The notes: a model not told the origin generated them from the sequence alone. A stretch of 64,000 bases of DNA from Zunongwangia profunda SM-A87 (GCF_000023465.1 NC_014041.1:3897501-3961500); one strand, 5' to 3'. Numbered from the stretch's first letter, positions 1 to 10,394 are shown. A program made the numbers and translations.

Positions 1-252
1 CTAATACGCGTTCGCTCGCCGCTACTAGCGTAATCACTTTTGTTTTCTCTTCCTCCGGGTACTTAGATGTTTCAGTTCTCCGGGTTCGCCTCCTTTCGGA
101 TACTATATCTTCAATATAGTGGGTTGCCCCATTCGGATATCTGCGGATCAATTTGTATGTGCCAATCCCCGCAGCTTTTCGCAGCTTATCACGTCCTTCT
201 TCGCCTCTGAGAGCCTAGGCATTCCCCATACGCCCTTAATAAGCTTGTATGC
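1..252 (-). rRNA. rrl: 23S ribosomal RNA, 5' end (partial)
   Basis: Read on the minus strand, the segment from about 252 downward starts with the usual 23S 5' pattern (TATTAAGGGCGTATGG, then AATGCCTAGGCTCTCAGAGGCGA) and continues through the first conserved 23S helices to the window edge. The gene runs off the left end, so only the first quarter-kilobase is present. The exact 5' base is set by alignment to the E. coli 23S start from memory and may be off by about 10 nt. It is the third stable RNA unit of the operon after 16S, tRNA-Ile and tRNA-Ala. Confidence 0.93.
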
Positions 253-382
253 TTTTTACCTAATATGCTCGCACAACCACCTTAACGATGGTCGTTAACT
301 TTTTTGTTTTGCTATTATTACAATAGAATTCTTACAAACCCTATCTCATAATAAGCGTTAGTTTCTCGTATTCTTTATTTCT

Positions 383-398
383 CAATATGTCAATGAAC
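383..398 (-). promoter_or_regulatory. boxA-like antitermination element before 23S
   Basis: On the minus strand this reads GTTCATTGACATATTG. An identical 16-mer lies in the 16S leader at 2647-2662. Its core resembles the E. coli boxA (GCTCTTTAACA), which loads NusB/S10 in rRNA antitermination. Its place just upstream of 23S matches the second boxA of other rrn operons. The function is inferred from sequence and position. Confidence 0.55.
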
Positions 399-484
399 GA
401 TCGCGAGTCGCGATAGACGTATAAACAATCTATGCTTCCCACTGCAAACTCTGAAGATTATCTTTCAAATCTCCAGGCATTGCC

Positions 485-561
485 TGGTGGAGAATATCGG
501 AGTCGAACCGATGACCTCCTGCGTGCAAGGCAGGCGCTCTAGCCAGCTGAGCTAATCCCCC
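485..561 (-). tRNA. tRNA-Ala (TGC)
   Basis: The minus strand starts GGGGGATTAGCTCAG at 561 and folds as a full cloverleaf with anticodon loop CTTGCAC (anticodon TGC) and T-loop GGTTCGACTCC. The acceptor stem carries the G3-U70 wobble that alanyl-tRNA synthetase recognises. The 3' CCA is encoded (485-487). Its position between 16S and 23S, after tRNA-Ile, is the standard spacer arrangement. Confidence 0.97.
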
Positions 562-719
562 ATTTTCAGTGATCAGTTAACAGTTATCAGTTAACAGTAC
601 TTATAACGGCTACTCAACCTCTAAAATTTCCTTTTTGTTATTTCAAATGAACTTCCGTGTCTCAAGTTTAACTTTAAACTTTTAAACCTTCAACTTTAAA
701 CTCGCGCTTTGCGCGGTCG
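562..719. repeat. rRNA spacer with short direct repeats
   Basis: Between the two tRNAs the spacer holds a near-tandem repeat (CAGTTAACAGT twice, 571-598) and an AT-rich run of heptad-like units (TTTAAACTT, TTCAACTTTAAACTC) ending in a small GC hairpin, CGCGCTTTGCGCG. It resembles the repeats after metF, the FNR gene and cobA further right. No gene is seen. Confidence 0.4.
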
Positions 720-793
720 TAGTCTCAGGCAGACTCGAACTGCCGACCTCTACATTATCAGTGTAGCGCTCTAACCAGCTGAGCTATGAGACT
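720..793 (-). tRNA. tRNA-Ile (GAT)
   Basis: The minus strand starts AGTCTCATAGCTCAG at 793 and ends TGAGACTA at 720. The 7-bp acceptor stem AGTCTCA/TGAGACT is perfect, the anticodon loop is CTGATAA (anticodon GAT), and the T-arm is present. The next bases are CGA, so CCA is not encoded here, unlike the adjacent tRNA-Ala, and must be added after transcription. Confidence 0.96.
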
Positions 794-973
794 GTCCATA
801 ACAGTTTTAAAGTTTACCAGTTAAAAGTCACAAAGCAATACTACTTTCTACTTTTCAACTTTTTACTTTAATACTGTAGTTTATCGAATTGACATTAAGA
901 ATCAAGACCTTAAAGGCTTGCTTTTGAACTTCCCTTTATTTAATTGCGATTCTCTTTTGAAAGAGAATGCTCT

Positions 974-2500
<1,527 letters not shown>

Positions 2501-2646
2501 TTGTTTCATTAATATGTGACAACTAAATAAATGTTTTCCTTCTCAAGAAGTCTAAAGCTCAAAAGTTTGACTCTTTATAGTCTTAATTCTTAATCTTTAC
2601 GCTATACCAATCTTAATAAATTAAGATTGATATCGTCTAGTCAATT

Positions 2647-2662
2647 CAATATGTCAATGAAC
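2647..2662 (-). promoter_or_regulatory. boxA-like element in the 16S leader
   Basis: The minus strand reads GTTCATTGACATATTG, identical to the copy before 23S at 383-398. Related cores (GTTCATTG or GTTCTTTG) follow each upstream promoter at 2872-2879, 2975-2982 and 3101-3108. I infer a rRNA antitermination (NusB/S10) site. Confidence 0.55.
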
Positions 2663-2793
2663 TTATTCAAAGTCCGGGTTCCTAAAAACCCTTTCGGTAG
2701 AAATTAAGGAATCGAACCTTACCAACACCCCATCCGGTATCTCCTAGTCACTCAGTATATTAAGAGCATTTTTACTTGTTCTAAAAGCGGTTG

Positions 2794-2823
2794 CAAATGT
2801 ACAACTAATTTTTAAACTCACAA
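2794..2823 (-). promoter_or_regulatory. rrn promoter P1 (16S-proximal)
   Basis: The minus strand has TTG (2821-2823), a 19-nt spacer and TACATTTG (2794-2801), matching the Bacteroidota sigma-A consensus TTG-N19-21-TAnnTTTG. The following CAACCGCTTTTAG resembles the initial transcribed sequence of the other three copies. A boxA-like site lies downstream at 2655-2662. Confidence 0.75.
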
Positions 2824-2898
2824 GAAAAAATTAAAATTTATTTTTTCTTAATTTTAAACCCTCAACCCTTCCAAAGAACCTCGCCGTTAAAGCGGCTG

Positions 2899-2930
2899 CA
2901 AATATACAACTCTTTTTCTTTAACCACCAA
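2899..2930 (-). promoter_or_regulatory. rrn promoter P2
   Basis: The minus strand has TTG (2928-2930), a 21-nt spacer and TATATTTG (2899-2906), followed by CAGCCGCTT. A boxA-like GTTCTTTG (2872-2879) follows 20 nt downstream. It is one of four tandem promoter modules. Confidence 0.75.
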
Positions 2931-3023
2931 AACTTTTTTTAAGTTTTTTTTCAGTCTAAAATATCACGCTATCCCAATGAACATCCGCCATAACACCCTA
3001 TCTACTCCGGCGTTAAGCGGCTG

Positions 3024-3055
3024 CAAATATACAGCCTTTTATTTCTTTCCTGCAA
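3024..3055 (-). promoter_or_regulatory. rrn promoter P3
   Basis: The minus strand has TTG (3053-3055), a 21-nt spacer and TATATTTG (3024-3031), followed by CAGCCGCTTA. The boxA-like GTTCATTG is at 2975-2982. The -7 box lies 125 nt from that of P2. Confidence 0.75.
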
Positions 3056-3147
3056 AACTTTTTTAAGTTTTTTTTTAGAACCTTTTTTCACTATACCTCT
3101 CAATGAACATCCGCCTCCAAAATACCACCTCAGCGGCTAAGCGGATG

Positions 3148-3177
3148 CAAATATATATCCTAATTTCGATTCAGCAA
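3148..3177 (-). promoter_or_regulatory. rrn promoter P4 (distal)
   Basis: The minus strand has TTG (3175-3177), a 19-nt spacer and TATATTTG (3148-3155), followed by CATCCGCTTA. The boxA-like GTTCATTG is at 3101-3108. The -7 box lies 124 nt from that of P3. Confidence 0.7.
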
Positions 3178-3261
3178 CATAAAAATCAACAAATTTTAAA
3201 ATTAATTTAATACCTAATTATACTCTGTTAATTTTCAACTATTTAAAATGAAATAAAAATT

Positions 3262-3398
3262 GCGTTAGGGATAGCAACGGCATCCTTGGTGCAACTGTCC
3301 TCAAATATTAATAGATTTTGATATCCTACTTACACCTTATGTATAGTTGTGACCACCTATAATATAAAAGCACCAAGATATAGTGAATAGCCCGATCA
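3262..3398 (+). ncRNA. candidate structured RNA (GCGTTAGGG ... ATAGCCCGATC)
   Basis: The segment opens with GCGTTAGGGATAG, then CGGCATCC, and closes with AGATATAGTGAATAGCCCGATC. These ends flank a variable interior sealed by a perfect 8-bp stem, CTTGGTGC (3285-3292) with GCACCAAG (3370-3377). I recall this pair of boundary sequences around variable stems in many flavobacterial intergenic regions. I cannot name the family with certainty (Flavo-1 is one possibility). It sits between the divergent rrn and thrS promoters. No TAnnTTTG promoter is obvious for it. Confidence 0.45.
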
Positions 3399-3440
3399 CT
3401 ATATAATAGTGAAACGTCCATAAAATACTAAATACTTGTA

Positions 3441-3471
3441 TTGCGCAAACAACTACAACCTCTTATCTTTG
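3441..3471 (+). promoter_or_regulatory. thrS promoter
   Basis: TTG (3441-3443), a 20-nt spacer and TATCTTTG (3464-3471) match the Bacteroidota consensus. The thrS start codon at 3503 follows 31 nt later, so the 5' UTR is short and leaves no room for a T-box or large leader. Confidence 0.7.
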
Positions 3472-3502
3472 CCAACTATAATAACGACTATAATATATAG
3501 AC

Positions 3503-5449
3503 ATGATAAAGGTAACATTGCCGGATGGCAGTATTAAGGAACTTGAACAAGGCTCTACTCCTATGGATGTGGCACAAAGTATAAGTGCCGGGCTTGCGAG
3601 AAATGTGATTTCAGCAAAATATAATGACACCATTGTAGAAACCTCTACTCCTTTAACAACAGATGGTAATCTTACCCTATACACCTGGAACGATGATGAA
3701 GGGAAGAAGGCTTTTTGGCATTCTACCTCTCACGTTATGGCACAAGCTATTCAGGATTTATATCCTGGAGCTAAATTAACCATCGGACCAGCCATTGAAA
3801 ATGGTTTTTACTATGATGTTGATTTTGGGGAACAAAAAATTTCTGAAAGCGATTTCTCTAAAATCGAAAATCGCATGTTAGAAATTGCTCGTGGCAAACA
3901 TGATTTTAAAATGCGCGAGGTTACCAAAAAAGAAGCTTTGGATTATTATAAGAAAATTAATAATCCTTTTAAAGTGGAATTAATCGAAAATCTTGAGGAC
4001 GGCACTATTACTTTTTGTGATCATGACACATTTACCGATTTATGTCGTGGAGGTCATATTCCAAACACCGGAATTATAAAAGCAGTAAAACTTATGAACG
4101 TTGCCGGGGCTTATTGGAGAGGTGACGAAAAAAATCCACAACTTACCCGTGTGTATGGTACAAGTTTTCCCAAGCAAAAGGAATTAAAAGAATATTTAGA
4201 ACTTCTGGAAGAAGCTAAAAAAAGAGATCATAGAAAACTAGGCAAGGAATTAGAGTTATTTACTTTTTCCCAAAAGGTTGGACAGGGGTTACCTTTATGG
4301 TTACCTAAAGGAGCTGCTTTAAGAGAACGCCTGGAAAATTTCCTAAAAAAAGCCCAGAAAAAAGCTGGCTACGAAATGGTCGTTAGCCCACATATAGGTC
4401 ATAAAGAGCTATATGTAACTTCTGGCCATTACGCTAAATATGGTGAAGACAGCTTCCAACCTATTAAAACACCCCATGAAGGTGAGGAATTTTTACTAAA
4501 ACCGATGAATTGCCCTCACCATTGTGAAATGTATAATTCGCAATCATGGAGTTATCGCGATCTTCCTAAAAGATTTGCGGAGTTTGGCACCGTATATCGT
4601 TATGAGCAAAGTGGAGAGCTACATGGTTTAACCCGGGTACGTGGATTTACTCAGGATGATGCTCATATTTTTTGTACTCCAGAGCAATTGGATGAAGAGT
4701 TTAAAAAAGTTATTGATCTTACATTATATGTATTCGACAGTTTAGGTTTTGAAAACTTCACAGCCCAGGTTTCTCTACGTGACCCTGAAAACAAAGAAAA
4801 ATATATTGGAAGTGATGATGTATGGGAAAAAGCGGAAAACGCAATTATCAATGCAGCTAAAGAGAAAGGTCTAAACTACGTTATCGAGACTGGTGAAGCT
4901 GCTTTTTACGGTCCCAAGTTAGACTTCATGGTAAAGGATGCTTTAGGCAGAAGCTGGCAACTTGGCACCATTCAGGTAGATTACAACTTACCAGAGCGTT
5001 TTGACCTGACATATAAAGGAAGTGACAATGAGTCTCATCGCCCGGTAATGATTCACCGAGCGCCATTTGGAAGTATGGAAAGATTTATCGCTATTCTTTT
5101 AGAGCACACCGCAGGGAACTTTCCGCTATGGTTAATGCCTGAGCAGGCTATCATTCTCTCACTCAGCGAGAAATACGAAAAATATAGCCAAAAAGTTTTA
5201 AGTTTATTAGAAAATCACGAAATTCGCGCCGTACTTGATAACCGAAACGAAACCATTGGTAAAAAAATAAGGGAAGCCGAAGTGCAAAAGTTCCCTTATA
5301 TGCTTATTGTTGGAGAACAAGAAGCAAAAGATGGTACGGTTTCTGTACGAAAACACGGCGAGGGAGATATTGGTACAATGCCAGTTGAAGAATTCGCTCA
5401 AATAATTAAAAATGAAATCGAGAGGACGCTTAAAGCGTTTGAAGTTTAA
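3503..5449 (+). CDS. thrS: threonyl-tRNA synthetase
   Basis: This class II synthetase charges tRNA-Thr in the cytoplasm. Its 648 residues are the usual full length. Domains in order are TGS (about 1-62), the editing domain (about 65-225; HSTSH and [11 protein letters not shown] mark its His/Cys centre), the catalytic core (about 240-535) and the anticodon-binding domain (about 540-640). Motif 2 is [18 protein letters not shown]. The zinc ligands are the Cys of MNCPHH, the His of DDAHIF and the His of MIHRAPFG. It heads the thrS-infC-rpmI-rplT operon, an order found across bacteria. Confidence 0.98.
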   Translation: MIKVTLPDGSIKELEQGSTPMDVAQSISAGLARNVISAKYNDTIVETSTPLTTDGNLTLYTWNDDEGKKAFWHSTSHVMAQAIQDLYPGAKLTIGPAIENGFYYDVDFGEQKISESDFSKIENRMLEIARGKHDFKMREVTKKEALDYYKKINNPFKVELIENLEDGTITFCDHDTFTDLCRGGHIPNTGIIKAVKLMNVAGAYWRGDEKNPQLTRVYGTSFPKQKELKEYLELLEEAKKRDHRKLGKELELFTFSQKVGQGLPLWLPKGAALRERLENFLKKAQKKAGYEMVVSPHIGHKELYVTSGHYAKYGEDSFQPIKTPHEGEEFLLKPMNCPHHCEMYNSQSWSYRDLPKRFAEFGTVYRYEQSGELHGLTRVRGFTQDDAHIFCTPEQLDEEFKKVIDLTLYVFDSLGFENFTAQVSLRDPENKEKYIGSDDVWEKAENAIINAAKEKGLNYVIETGEAAFYGPKLDFMVKDALGRSWQLGTIQVDYNLPERFDLTYKGSDNESHRPVMIHRAPFGSMERFIAILLEHTAGNFPLWLMPEQAIILSLSEKYEKYSQKVLSLLENHEIRAVLDNRNETIGKKIREAEVQKFPYMLIVGEQEAKDGTVSVRKHGEGDIGTMPVEEFAQIIKNEIERTLKAFEV

Positions 5450-5465
5450 CTAAAATATTGAAGCC

Positions 5466-6029
5466 ATAGCAATACGAAGAAAAAAATCGAGACAACAAAG
5501 AACAACTCGTAAAGAAGATCAACACAGAATTAACCAAAAAATTCGGGCTAAAGAAGTTCGTTTAGTAGGTGATAATGTTGAAATGGATGTATATCCTATC
5601 GAGAAGGCTTTAGCCATCGCTGAAGATCTTGGACTTGATTTAGTGGAAATTTCTCCAGATGCCAAACCACCAGTTGTAAAGGCAATGGACTATAAGAAGT
5701 TCCTTTACGAACAAAAGAAACGTGAAAAAGCCATGAAGGCTAAAGCTAGTAAAGTTGTCGTTAAGGAAATTCGTTTTGGCCCTAATACAGATGATCACGA
5801 CTACGAATTTAAAAAAAGAAATGCTGAAAAGTTTCTTAAAGACGGGGCTAAATTAAAAGCATTTGTATTCTTTAAAGGTCGTTCTATTGTATTTAAGGAT
5901 AAAGGAGAAATACTTTTACTACGTCTGGCCACAGATCTAGAAGAGTTTGGAAAGGTGGAACAGATGCCTAAACTTGAAGGTAAACGAATGACAATGTTCA
6001 TGGCACCTACAACCAATAAAAAGAAATAA
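5466..6029 (+). CDS. infC: translation initiation factor IF-3, non-AUG start
   Basis: IF-3 binds the 30S subunit and proofreads start-codon selection. The first in-frame ATG is 5583, but the frame is open back to a TAA at 5451 and the upstream codons encode the conserved basic N-terminus ([17 protein letters not shown], then [15 protein letters not shown]). Translation must therefore begin at a rare codon: ATA at 5466, which aligns with the usual MAIR start, or ATT at 5457. A rare infC start is the basis of IF-3 autoregulation in other bacteria. From 5466 the protein is 187 residues. The C-terminal domain carries [17 protein letters not shown] and the typical end [16 protein letters not shown]. 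thrS ends 16 nt upstream and rpmI begins 37 nt downstream. Confidence 0.93.
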   Translation: MAIRRKKSRQQRTTRKEDQHRINQKIRAKEVRLVGDNVEMDVYPIEKALAIAEDLGLDLVEISPDAKPPVVKAMDYKKFLYEQKKREKAMKAKASKVVVKEIRFGPNTDDHDYEFKKRNAEKFLKDGAKLKAFVFFKGRSIVFKDKGEILLLRLATDLEEFGKVEQMPKLEGKRMTMFMAPTTNKKK

Positions 6030-6066
6030 TAAATTAAGAGAGTTTTAATTATAAAAAAAGGATAGC

Positions 6067-6264
6067 ATGCCTAAAATGAAAACAAAATCCAGCGCTAAAA
6101 AGCGTTTTAAGCTTACAGGTACTGGAAAAATTAAAAGAAAGCACGCGTTTAAAAGTCACATCTTAACAAAGAAGTCTAAAAAACGTAAGCTTGCGTTGAC
6201 GCACAGTACATTAGTATCTGATGCTGATACCAATAATGTTAAACTTCAATTACGTTTAAAGTAA
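6067..6264 (+). CDS. rpmI: 50S ribosomal protein L35
   Basis: A 65-residue, strongly basic protein with the L35 signature [20 protein letters not shown] and a Lys-rich middle. It is a structural protein of the large subunit. It lies between infC and rplT in the classic operon order, 37 nt after infC and 114 nt before rplT. Confidence 0.97.
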   Translation: MPKMKTKSSAKKRFKLTGTGKIKRKHAFKSHILTKKSKKRKLALTHSTLVSDADTNNVKLQLRLK

Positions 6265-6311
6265 TCTGAAAGCTTAACGGTTTAAATCATTTATAAACCC
6301 TGGAGTTGGGC

Positions 6312-6335
6312 AAATTAGAGTTTATCCTCTAATTT
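6312..6335 (+). promoter_or_regulatory. hairpin in the rpmI-rplT gap
   Basis: AAATTAGAG (6312-6320) and CTCTAATTT (6327-6335) form a perfect 9-bp stem with a 6-nt loop, about 43 nt before the rplT start. The 114-nt gap is long for this operon. L20 represses its own operon through RNA structures in other bacteria, so a translational control site is possible. No poly-T tract follows, so it is not a terminator. Confidence 0.35.
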
Positions 6336-6378
6336 AAAAGTATCGATTTAAGATCGCCTGCTACAAAATTTTAAAATT

Positions 6379-6723
6379 ATGCCAAGATCAGTAAATTCTG
6401 TTGCAAAAAGAGCTAGAAGAAAAAAGGTTCTTAAGCAAGCAAAAGGCTACTTTGGAAGACGTAAAAACGTTTGGACAGTAGCAAAAAATGCAGTTGAAAA
6501 AGCTATGCTTTACTCTTATAGAGATCGCAAAGCTAAAAAACGTAATTTCCGTTCATTATGGATTATGCGTATTAATGCTGCTGCTCGTCAACAAGGAATG
6601 TCTTATTCGCAATTTATGGGTAAAGTAAAAGCTAATGAAATTGGATTAAACCGTAAGGTTTTAGCTGATTTAGCAATGAACCACCCAGAGGCGTTTAAAG
6701 CAATTGTTGATAAAGTAAAATAA
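6379..6723 (+). CDS. rplT: 50S ribosomal protein L20
   Basis: A 114-residue L20 with the family start [16 protein letters not shown], the basic N-terminal arm, and the globular part ([20 protein letters not shown] ... [17 protein letters not shown]). It binds 23S rRNA early in 50S assembly and is often the autoregulator of this operon. It is the last gene before a strong terminator. Confidence 0.98.
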   Translation: MPRSVNSVAKRARRKKVLKQAKGYFGRRKNVWTVAKNAVEKAMLYSYRDRKAKKRNFRSLWIMRINAAARQQGMSYSQFMGKVKANEIGLNRKVLADLAMNHPEAFKAIVDKVK

Positions 6724-6731
6724 ATAAAAAC

Positions 6732-6799
6732 AATTATTACTCTCTTATAAAAAAACCGGTTTCAAAAGAAGCCGGTTTTTTTATAAGAGAGTAATAATT
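6732..6799. terminator. very long bidirectional terminator hairpin
   Basis: The arms 6732-6759 and 6772-6799 are a perfect 28-bp inverted repeat. Four further pairs (one G-U) close on an AAAA loop, giving a 32-bp stem. CCGG plus seven Ts in the 3' arm makes the inner part a normal intrinsic terminator. The outer AT-rich arms extend it far beyond the usual length. It ends the thrS-rplT operon. Confidence 0.85.
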
Positions 6800-7281
6800 A
6801 AAACTCCTAGTAATGTCCCGATAGTTAAATTGTGATCTCTTTTGTAAAAGAAACAAAGCATATGCACAAAATTGATCATTTGATTTTATCCAAGTTTACA
6901 GATGCTACATATACTTATAAAATAATCAAAAGAAACCTGGGAAACATAAAGGCCAACCACCTACGCACTAGAAAACCTGTCTACTGCTTTAAAAAATTCC
7001 CAAAATTATACCCGAAATACGATATCCTTTATCTTTACCCACTAACATGAAGCTCTAAAGTAAGCGAAAAGAATTTGCTGAAATATAGCATACGGTAATT
7101 GCAAGCAAGCATATCCTTTCCCTATCATTATTTCTAAAAATTGGTTACATTGACCATTGATCTTTACATTCATTCCTCTCAACTAAGCTAAAACGACACA
7201 TCATCTAAAAAAAAATTAAAGCAGCTCAATGCTTATTATTTTTACCCTATACAAAAGATGAAAAATTAGTGGTTAGGTGAT
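6800..7281. other. intergenic stretch without a convincing gene
   Basis: A 72-codon open frame at 6832-7050 has low-complexity Lys/Tyr-rich content, no recognisable domain and no promoter, so I do not call it. I see no RNA gene or repeat here. Confidence 0.5.
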
Positions 7282-7351
7282 AAAAAGCAGTAGCGGAATT
7301 TGTTATAATTGGTGAATTATAAATGTTTTCATTATAATGCTACTGCTTTTT
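7282..7351. repeat. imperfect inverted repeat, possible structured RNA or terminator
   Basis: AAAAAGCAGTAGC (7282-7294) is perfectly complementary to GCTACTGCTTTTT (7339-7351). A second inner pair, TTATAAT (7303-7309) with ATTATAA (7331-7337), continues the helix. The T-run after the right arm would suit rightward termination, but no gene precedes it closely. A decayed miniature element is the alternative. Confidence 0.4.
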
Positions 7352-7374
7352 TTAGAATCTTACTTAAAAAATAA

Positions 7375-7393
7375 AAGCTCCCTTTAGGAGCTT
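7375..7393. terminator. small terminator-like hairpin
   Basis: AAGCTCC (7375-7381) pairs with GGAGCTT (7387-7393) around a 5-nt loop. It is flanked by A-rich sequence on the left and CTTTT on the right. It lies between the rplT side and the barrel gene that ends at 7535 on the minus strand, so it could act for either direction. Confidence 0.4.
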
Positions 7394-7534
7394 CTTTTAT
7401 AACGTCAAATATATTTAGCTAATTGCAGAAAGTCTTCAACCGGCAAACACTTCCAAACATAGCTAATTCTAATGATTACTACCTGGTTCAAAAAATTAAG
7501 ACTCAATTATTCAGAAAGAAAAGTAGTGGTCGCG

Positions 7535-8230
7535 CTATCTAAAATAACAACCTCTTCTACTTCTTGATCGCTTTGGTCTATAATTGGAATCAAAAAGACC
7601 TACTGCAAGACTCACCATGAATTGATGAATCCTTCTGTTTTCAAAAGAGGCAAGATTAATTCTATAAGCACTCTCAATCATATCGATGGTATAAGGCTCA
7701 TTAGAACTAAAGTTATACTCATAACGCGCATCCAGTTCAAACCGACCAAAATGTGCTTTTAAACCAATATTCGCTGATAGATAACTACTCGCAATATCTA
7801 CCACACCTCCCTGAGTTTCCATACCTTCTAATGTAGCATCTCCAACCATACTATTATAAGCAGGCCCTATATAAGCATCGATAGGCCCCCAAACATGATA
7901 TCCAAATAAAAGAGGAACATTAATTTTATTCATCTTATACTCTGCAGGCCTGGCATCAAAAGGAAATTCTGTCACTACTGTGTTATACAGACCCTCAAGT
8001 CTTAAGAAATATTTCCCCAAATTATACTGTCCAAAAATCCCGCCATGAAACCCTTCACTTGGATTCGAAAAATAAGTATCTCCCGTATAATTTGCTCCTG
8101 AAGTTAAGCCTTTAATTTCACCACCATGACCAATATTAACACCTCCTTTAAGGCCGATCCTAAAATCCTGTGAAAAAGCACTGTGACTAATAAATAAAAT
8201 AAAAATAAAAAGAGTAATAATGTTTTTCAT
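7535..8230 (-). CDS. outer-membrane beta-barrel protein (PorT/OmpA-like fold)
   Basis: A 231-residue protein with a signal peptide (about 1-20, ending HSAFSQ) followed by alternating hydrophobic strands typical of the small outer-membrane barrels abundant in Bacteroidota (RIGLKGGVNIG, GGIFGQYNLGKYFLRLEGLY, IGLKAHFGRFELDARYEYNF). The Arg/Ser-rich tail (RPKRSRSRRGCYFR) is unusual for a barrel, which normally ends on an aromatic residue at the last strand. The role is unknown. It stands alone, with no gene within 330 bp on either side. Confidence 0.75.
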   Translation of the reverse strand: MKNIITLFIFILFISHSAFSQDFRIGLKGGVNIGHGGEIKGLTSGANYTGDTYFSNPSEGFHGGIFGQYNLGKYFLRLEGLYNTVVTEFPFDARPAEYKMNKINVPLLFGYHVWGPIDAYIGPAYNSMVGDATLEGMETQGGVVDIASSYLSANIGLKAHFGRFELDARYEYNFSSNEPYTIDMIESAYRINLASFENRRIHQFMVSLAVGLFDSNYRPKRSRSRRGCYFR

Positions 8231-8504
8231 TAACTAATAAGTTTAGTGAAAAGTTAATGAGGTAAATATATTAATTCTGAAATAAACTCATTAATTTTTT
8301 TTAAAATTACCTAAAAAGAAACATCCAATACAATCTATTGATTATGAATATAATAAATAAAAATAACTCAATTAAATGCAAAAAACACATCAATAAATTA
8401 AAAATAAAAAATGGAGGTAAGCCAAAAAATAATTAGATCGCATTTATATCATTTTCCGCTATCCAAACAAAATACTAATTTCATATCGCCACCCACTTCA
8501 AATC
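8231..8504. other. AT-rich intergenic region
   Basis: The region holds the likely promoter side of the barrel gene (TATATTTA on the minus strand near 8262-8269, a near match to the -7 box without a clear TTG). The rest is AT-rich with no ORF or repeat I can support. Confidence 0.4.
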
Positions 8505-8538
8505 ATAAAAAAACCTCACAGCGGGTAACTGTGAGGTT
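8505..8538 (-). terminator. typA terminator
   Basis: AACCTCACAG (8512-8521) pairs with CTGTGAGGTT (8529-8538) as a perfect 10-bp stem. On the minus strand it is followed by seven Ts (8505-8511). It lies 24 nt after the typA stop codon. Confidence 0.85.
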
Positions 8539-8561
8539 CTTGTTTCAGTATAAAAGATCAA

Positions 8562-10364
8562 TTAAATAATCTTATTTCTTTTTCTGTCGTTTTCTGTCAG
8601 ATAAATCTTTCTTAGACGTAAGTGATTTGGAGTAACTTCTACATACTCATCTTTTTGAATATATTCTAAAGCTTCTTCCAAAGAGAACTTAATTGCAGGA
8701 ACGATCTTCGCTTTTTCATCAGCTCCTGAGGAACGTACGTTAGAAAGCTTTTTGGTTTTGGTAATATTTACCACCATATCATCCTGGCGTGAATTTTCAC
8801 CAATCACCTGACCTTCATAAATATCTTCTCCCGGATCCACAAAAAACTTCCCGCGGTCTTGAAGTTTATCAATAGAATAAGGAATTGCAGTACCTTTTTC
8901 CATAGAAACTAAAGAACCATTTAAACGCTCTGGAATTCCACCTTTTAAGGGTTGGTATTCTTTAAAGCGGTGTGCCATAATCGCTTCTCCGGCAGTCGCA
9001 GTTAATAACTGGTTACGTAAACCTATAATTCCACGAGAAGGAATAATAAATTCACAAACCATACGCTCTCCTTTAGCCTCCATAGATAACATTTCTCCTT
9101 TACGAAGCGTTACCATTTCTACCGCTTTACCAGATACATTCTCTGGAAGGTCGATCGTTAGTTCTTCCACCGGCTCACATTTTACACCATCAATTTCCTT
9201 AATGATTACCTGTGGCTGTCCTATTTGTAGTTCGTAGCCTTCACGACGCATTGTCTCGATAAGTACCGATAAATGCAATACCCCACGACCATACACTAAG
9301 AATTTATCTGCACTATCTGTTTCATTAACCCGCAATGCAAGATTTTTCTCTAATTCTTTAGTTAGTCTTTCTTTAATATGTCTCGAGGTTACAAATTTAC
9401 CATCTTTACCAAAGAAAGGAGAATCGTTAATAGTGAAAAGCATACTCATTGTAGGCTCATCGATAGCTATAGTTTTAAGACCTTCAGGATTTTCAAAATC
9501 AGCAATAGTATCCCCAATTTCAAAACCATCTAATCCAACTACCGCACAAATATCACCAGCTTCTACAGTCTCTATCTTACGCCTACCCAGGCCTTCAAAA
9601 GTATGAAGCTCTTTTATTTTTGTTTTCTTAATAGAGCCGTCTCTTTTAACCAAAGAAACATTCATCCCTTCTTTTAAAATACCTCGTTGTAAACGACCAA
9701 TTGCAATTCTTCCTGTAAATGAAGAAAAATCTAAAGAAGTAATAAGCATTTGTGGTGTTCCTTCTTTATCTACTTTTGGAGAAGGAATATGCTCGATCAC
9801 CATATCCAGTAATGGCTCGATATTTTCAGTTTGGTTTTTCCAATCTTCACTCATCCAGTTGTTCTTGGCAGAACCATACACCGTTGGAAAATCTAACTGC
9901 CATTCTTCAGCTCCAAGTTCAAACATTAAGTCAAAAACTTTTTCGTGTACCTCATCTGGCGTACAGTTTTCTTTATCGACTTTGTTTATAACAACACAAG
10001 GCTTAAGACCAAGATCAATTGCTTTTTGTAACACAAAGCGAGTTTGCGGCATAGGCCCCTCAAAAGCATCTACCAAAAGTAAAACACCATCTGCCATATT
10101 TAGCACACGCTCTACCTCTCCACCAAAATCGGCGTGACCAGGAGTATCGATAATGTTAATCTTTGTATCTTTATAAACTACAGATACATTCTTAGAAGTG
10201 ATGGTAATACCACGCTCTCTTTCAAGATCGTTATTATCCAAAATAAGATCACCTGTATTCTCGTTTTCTCGAAATAAACGACAATGGTACATGATCTTAT
10301 CAACCAGGGTAGTTTTACCGTGGTCTACGTGCGCAATAATTGCAATATTTTTAATAGCTGCCAT
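8562..10364 (-). CDS. typA: ribosome-associated GTPase TypA/BipA
   Basis: A translational GTPase related to EF-G and LepA that binds ribosomes under stress and cold. The 600 residues match the family. G1 is [11 protein letters not shown]3 is [12 protein letters not shown], and G4 is NKVDK. Domain II (about 205-300), an EF-G-like domain III, domain V and the TypA-specific C-terminal part ([19 protein letters not shown] ... HRFKEYQP) are present. It is a single-gene unit with its own terminator and a -7 box at 10387-10394. Confidence 0.97.
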   Translation of the reverse strand: MAAIKNIAIIAHVDHGKTTLVDKIMYHCRLFRENENTGDLILDNNDLERERGITITSKNVSVVYKDTKINIIDTPGHADFGGEVERVLNMADGVLLLVDAFEGPMPQTRFVLQKAIDLGLKPCVVINKVDKENCTPDEVHEKVFDLMFELGAEEWQLDFPTVYGSAKNNWMSEDWKNQTENIEPLLDMVIEHIPSPKVDKEGTPQMLITSLDFSSFTGRIAIGRLQRGILKEGMNVSLVKRDGSIKKTKIKELHTFEGLGRRKIETVEAGDICAVVGLDGFEIGDTIADFENPEGLKTIAIDEPTMSMLFTINDSPFFGKDGKFVTSRHIKERLTKELEKNLALRVNETDSADKFLVYGRGVLHLSVLIETMRREGYELQIGQPQVIIKEIDGVKCEPVEELTIDLPENVSGKAVEMVTLRKGEMLSMEAKGERMVCEFIIPSRGIIGLRNQLLTATAGEAIMAHRFKEYQPLKGGIPERLNGSLVSMEKGTAIPYSIDKLQDRGKFFVDPGEDIYEGQVIGENSRQDDMVVNITKTKKLSNVRSSGADEKAKIVPAIKFSLEEALEYIQKDEYVEVTPNHLRLRKIYLTENDRKRNKII

Positions 10365-10386
10365 AAAAGCCTGTTTTTAAAGGGCG

Positions 10387-10394
10387 CAAATATA
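10387..10394 (-). promoter_or_regulatory. typA promoter -7 element
   Basis: The minus strand reads TATATTTG followed by CG, 22 nt upstream of the typA ATG. The -33 TTG is not at the ideal distance (TTA lies at N18), so only the -7 box is convincing. Confidence 0.5.

Noticed and set aside
720..793. tRNA-Ile without encoded CCA as a sign of a pseudogene
   Set aside because: Stems and anticodon loop are perfect; CCA is often added after transcription.
6832..7050. 72-codon open frame
   Set aside because: Low-complexity composition, no domain, no promoter box; likely chance in AT-rich DNA.
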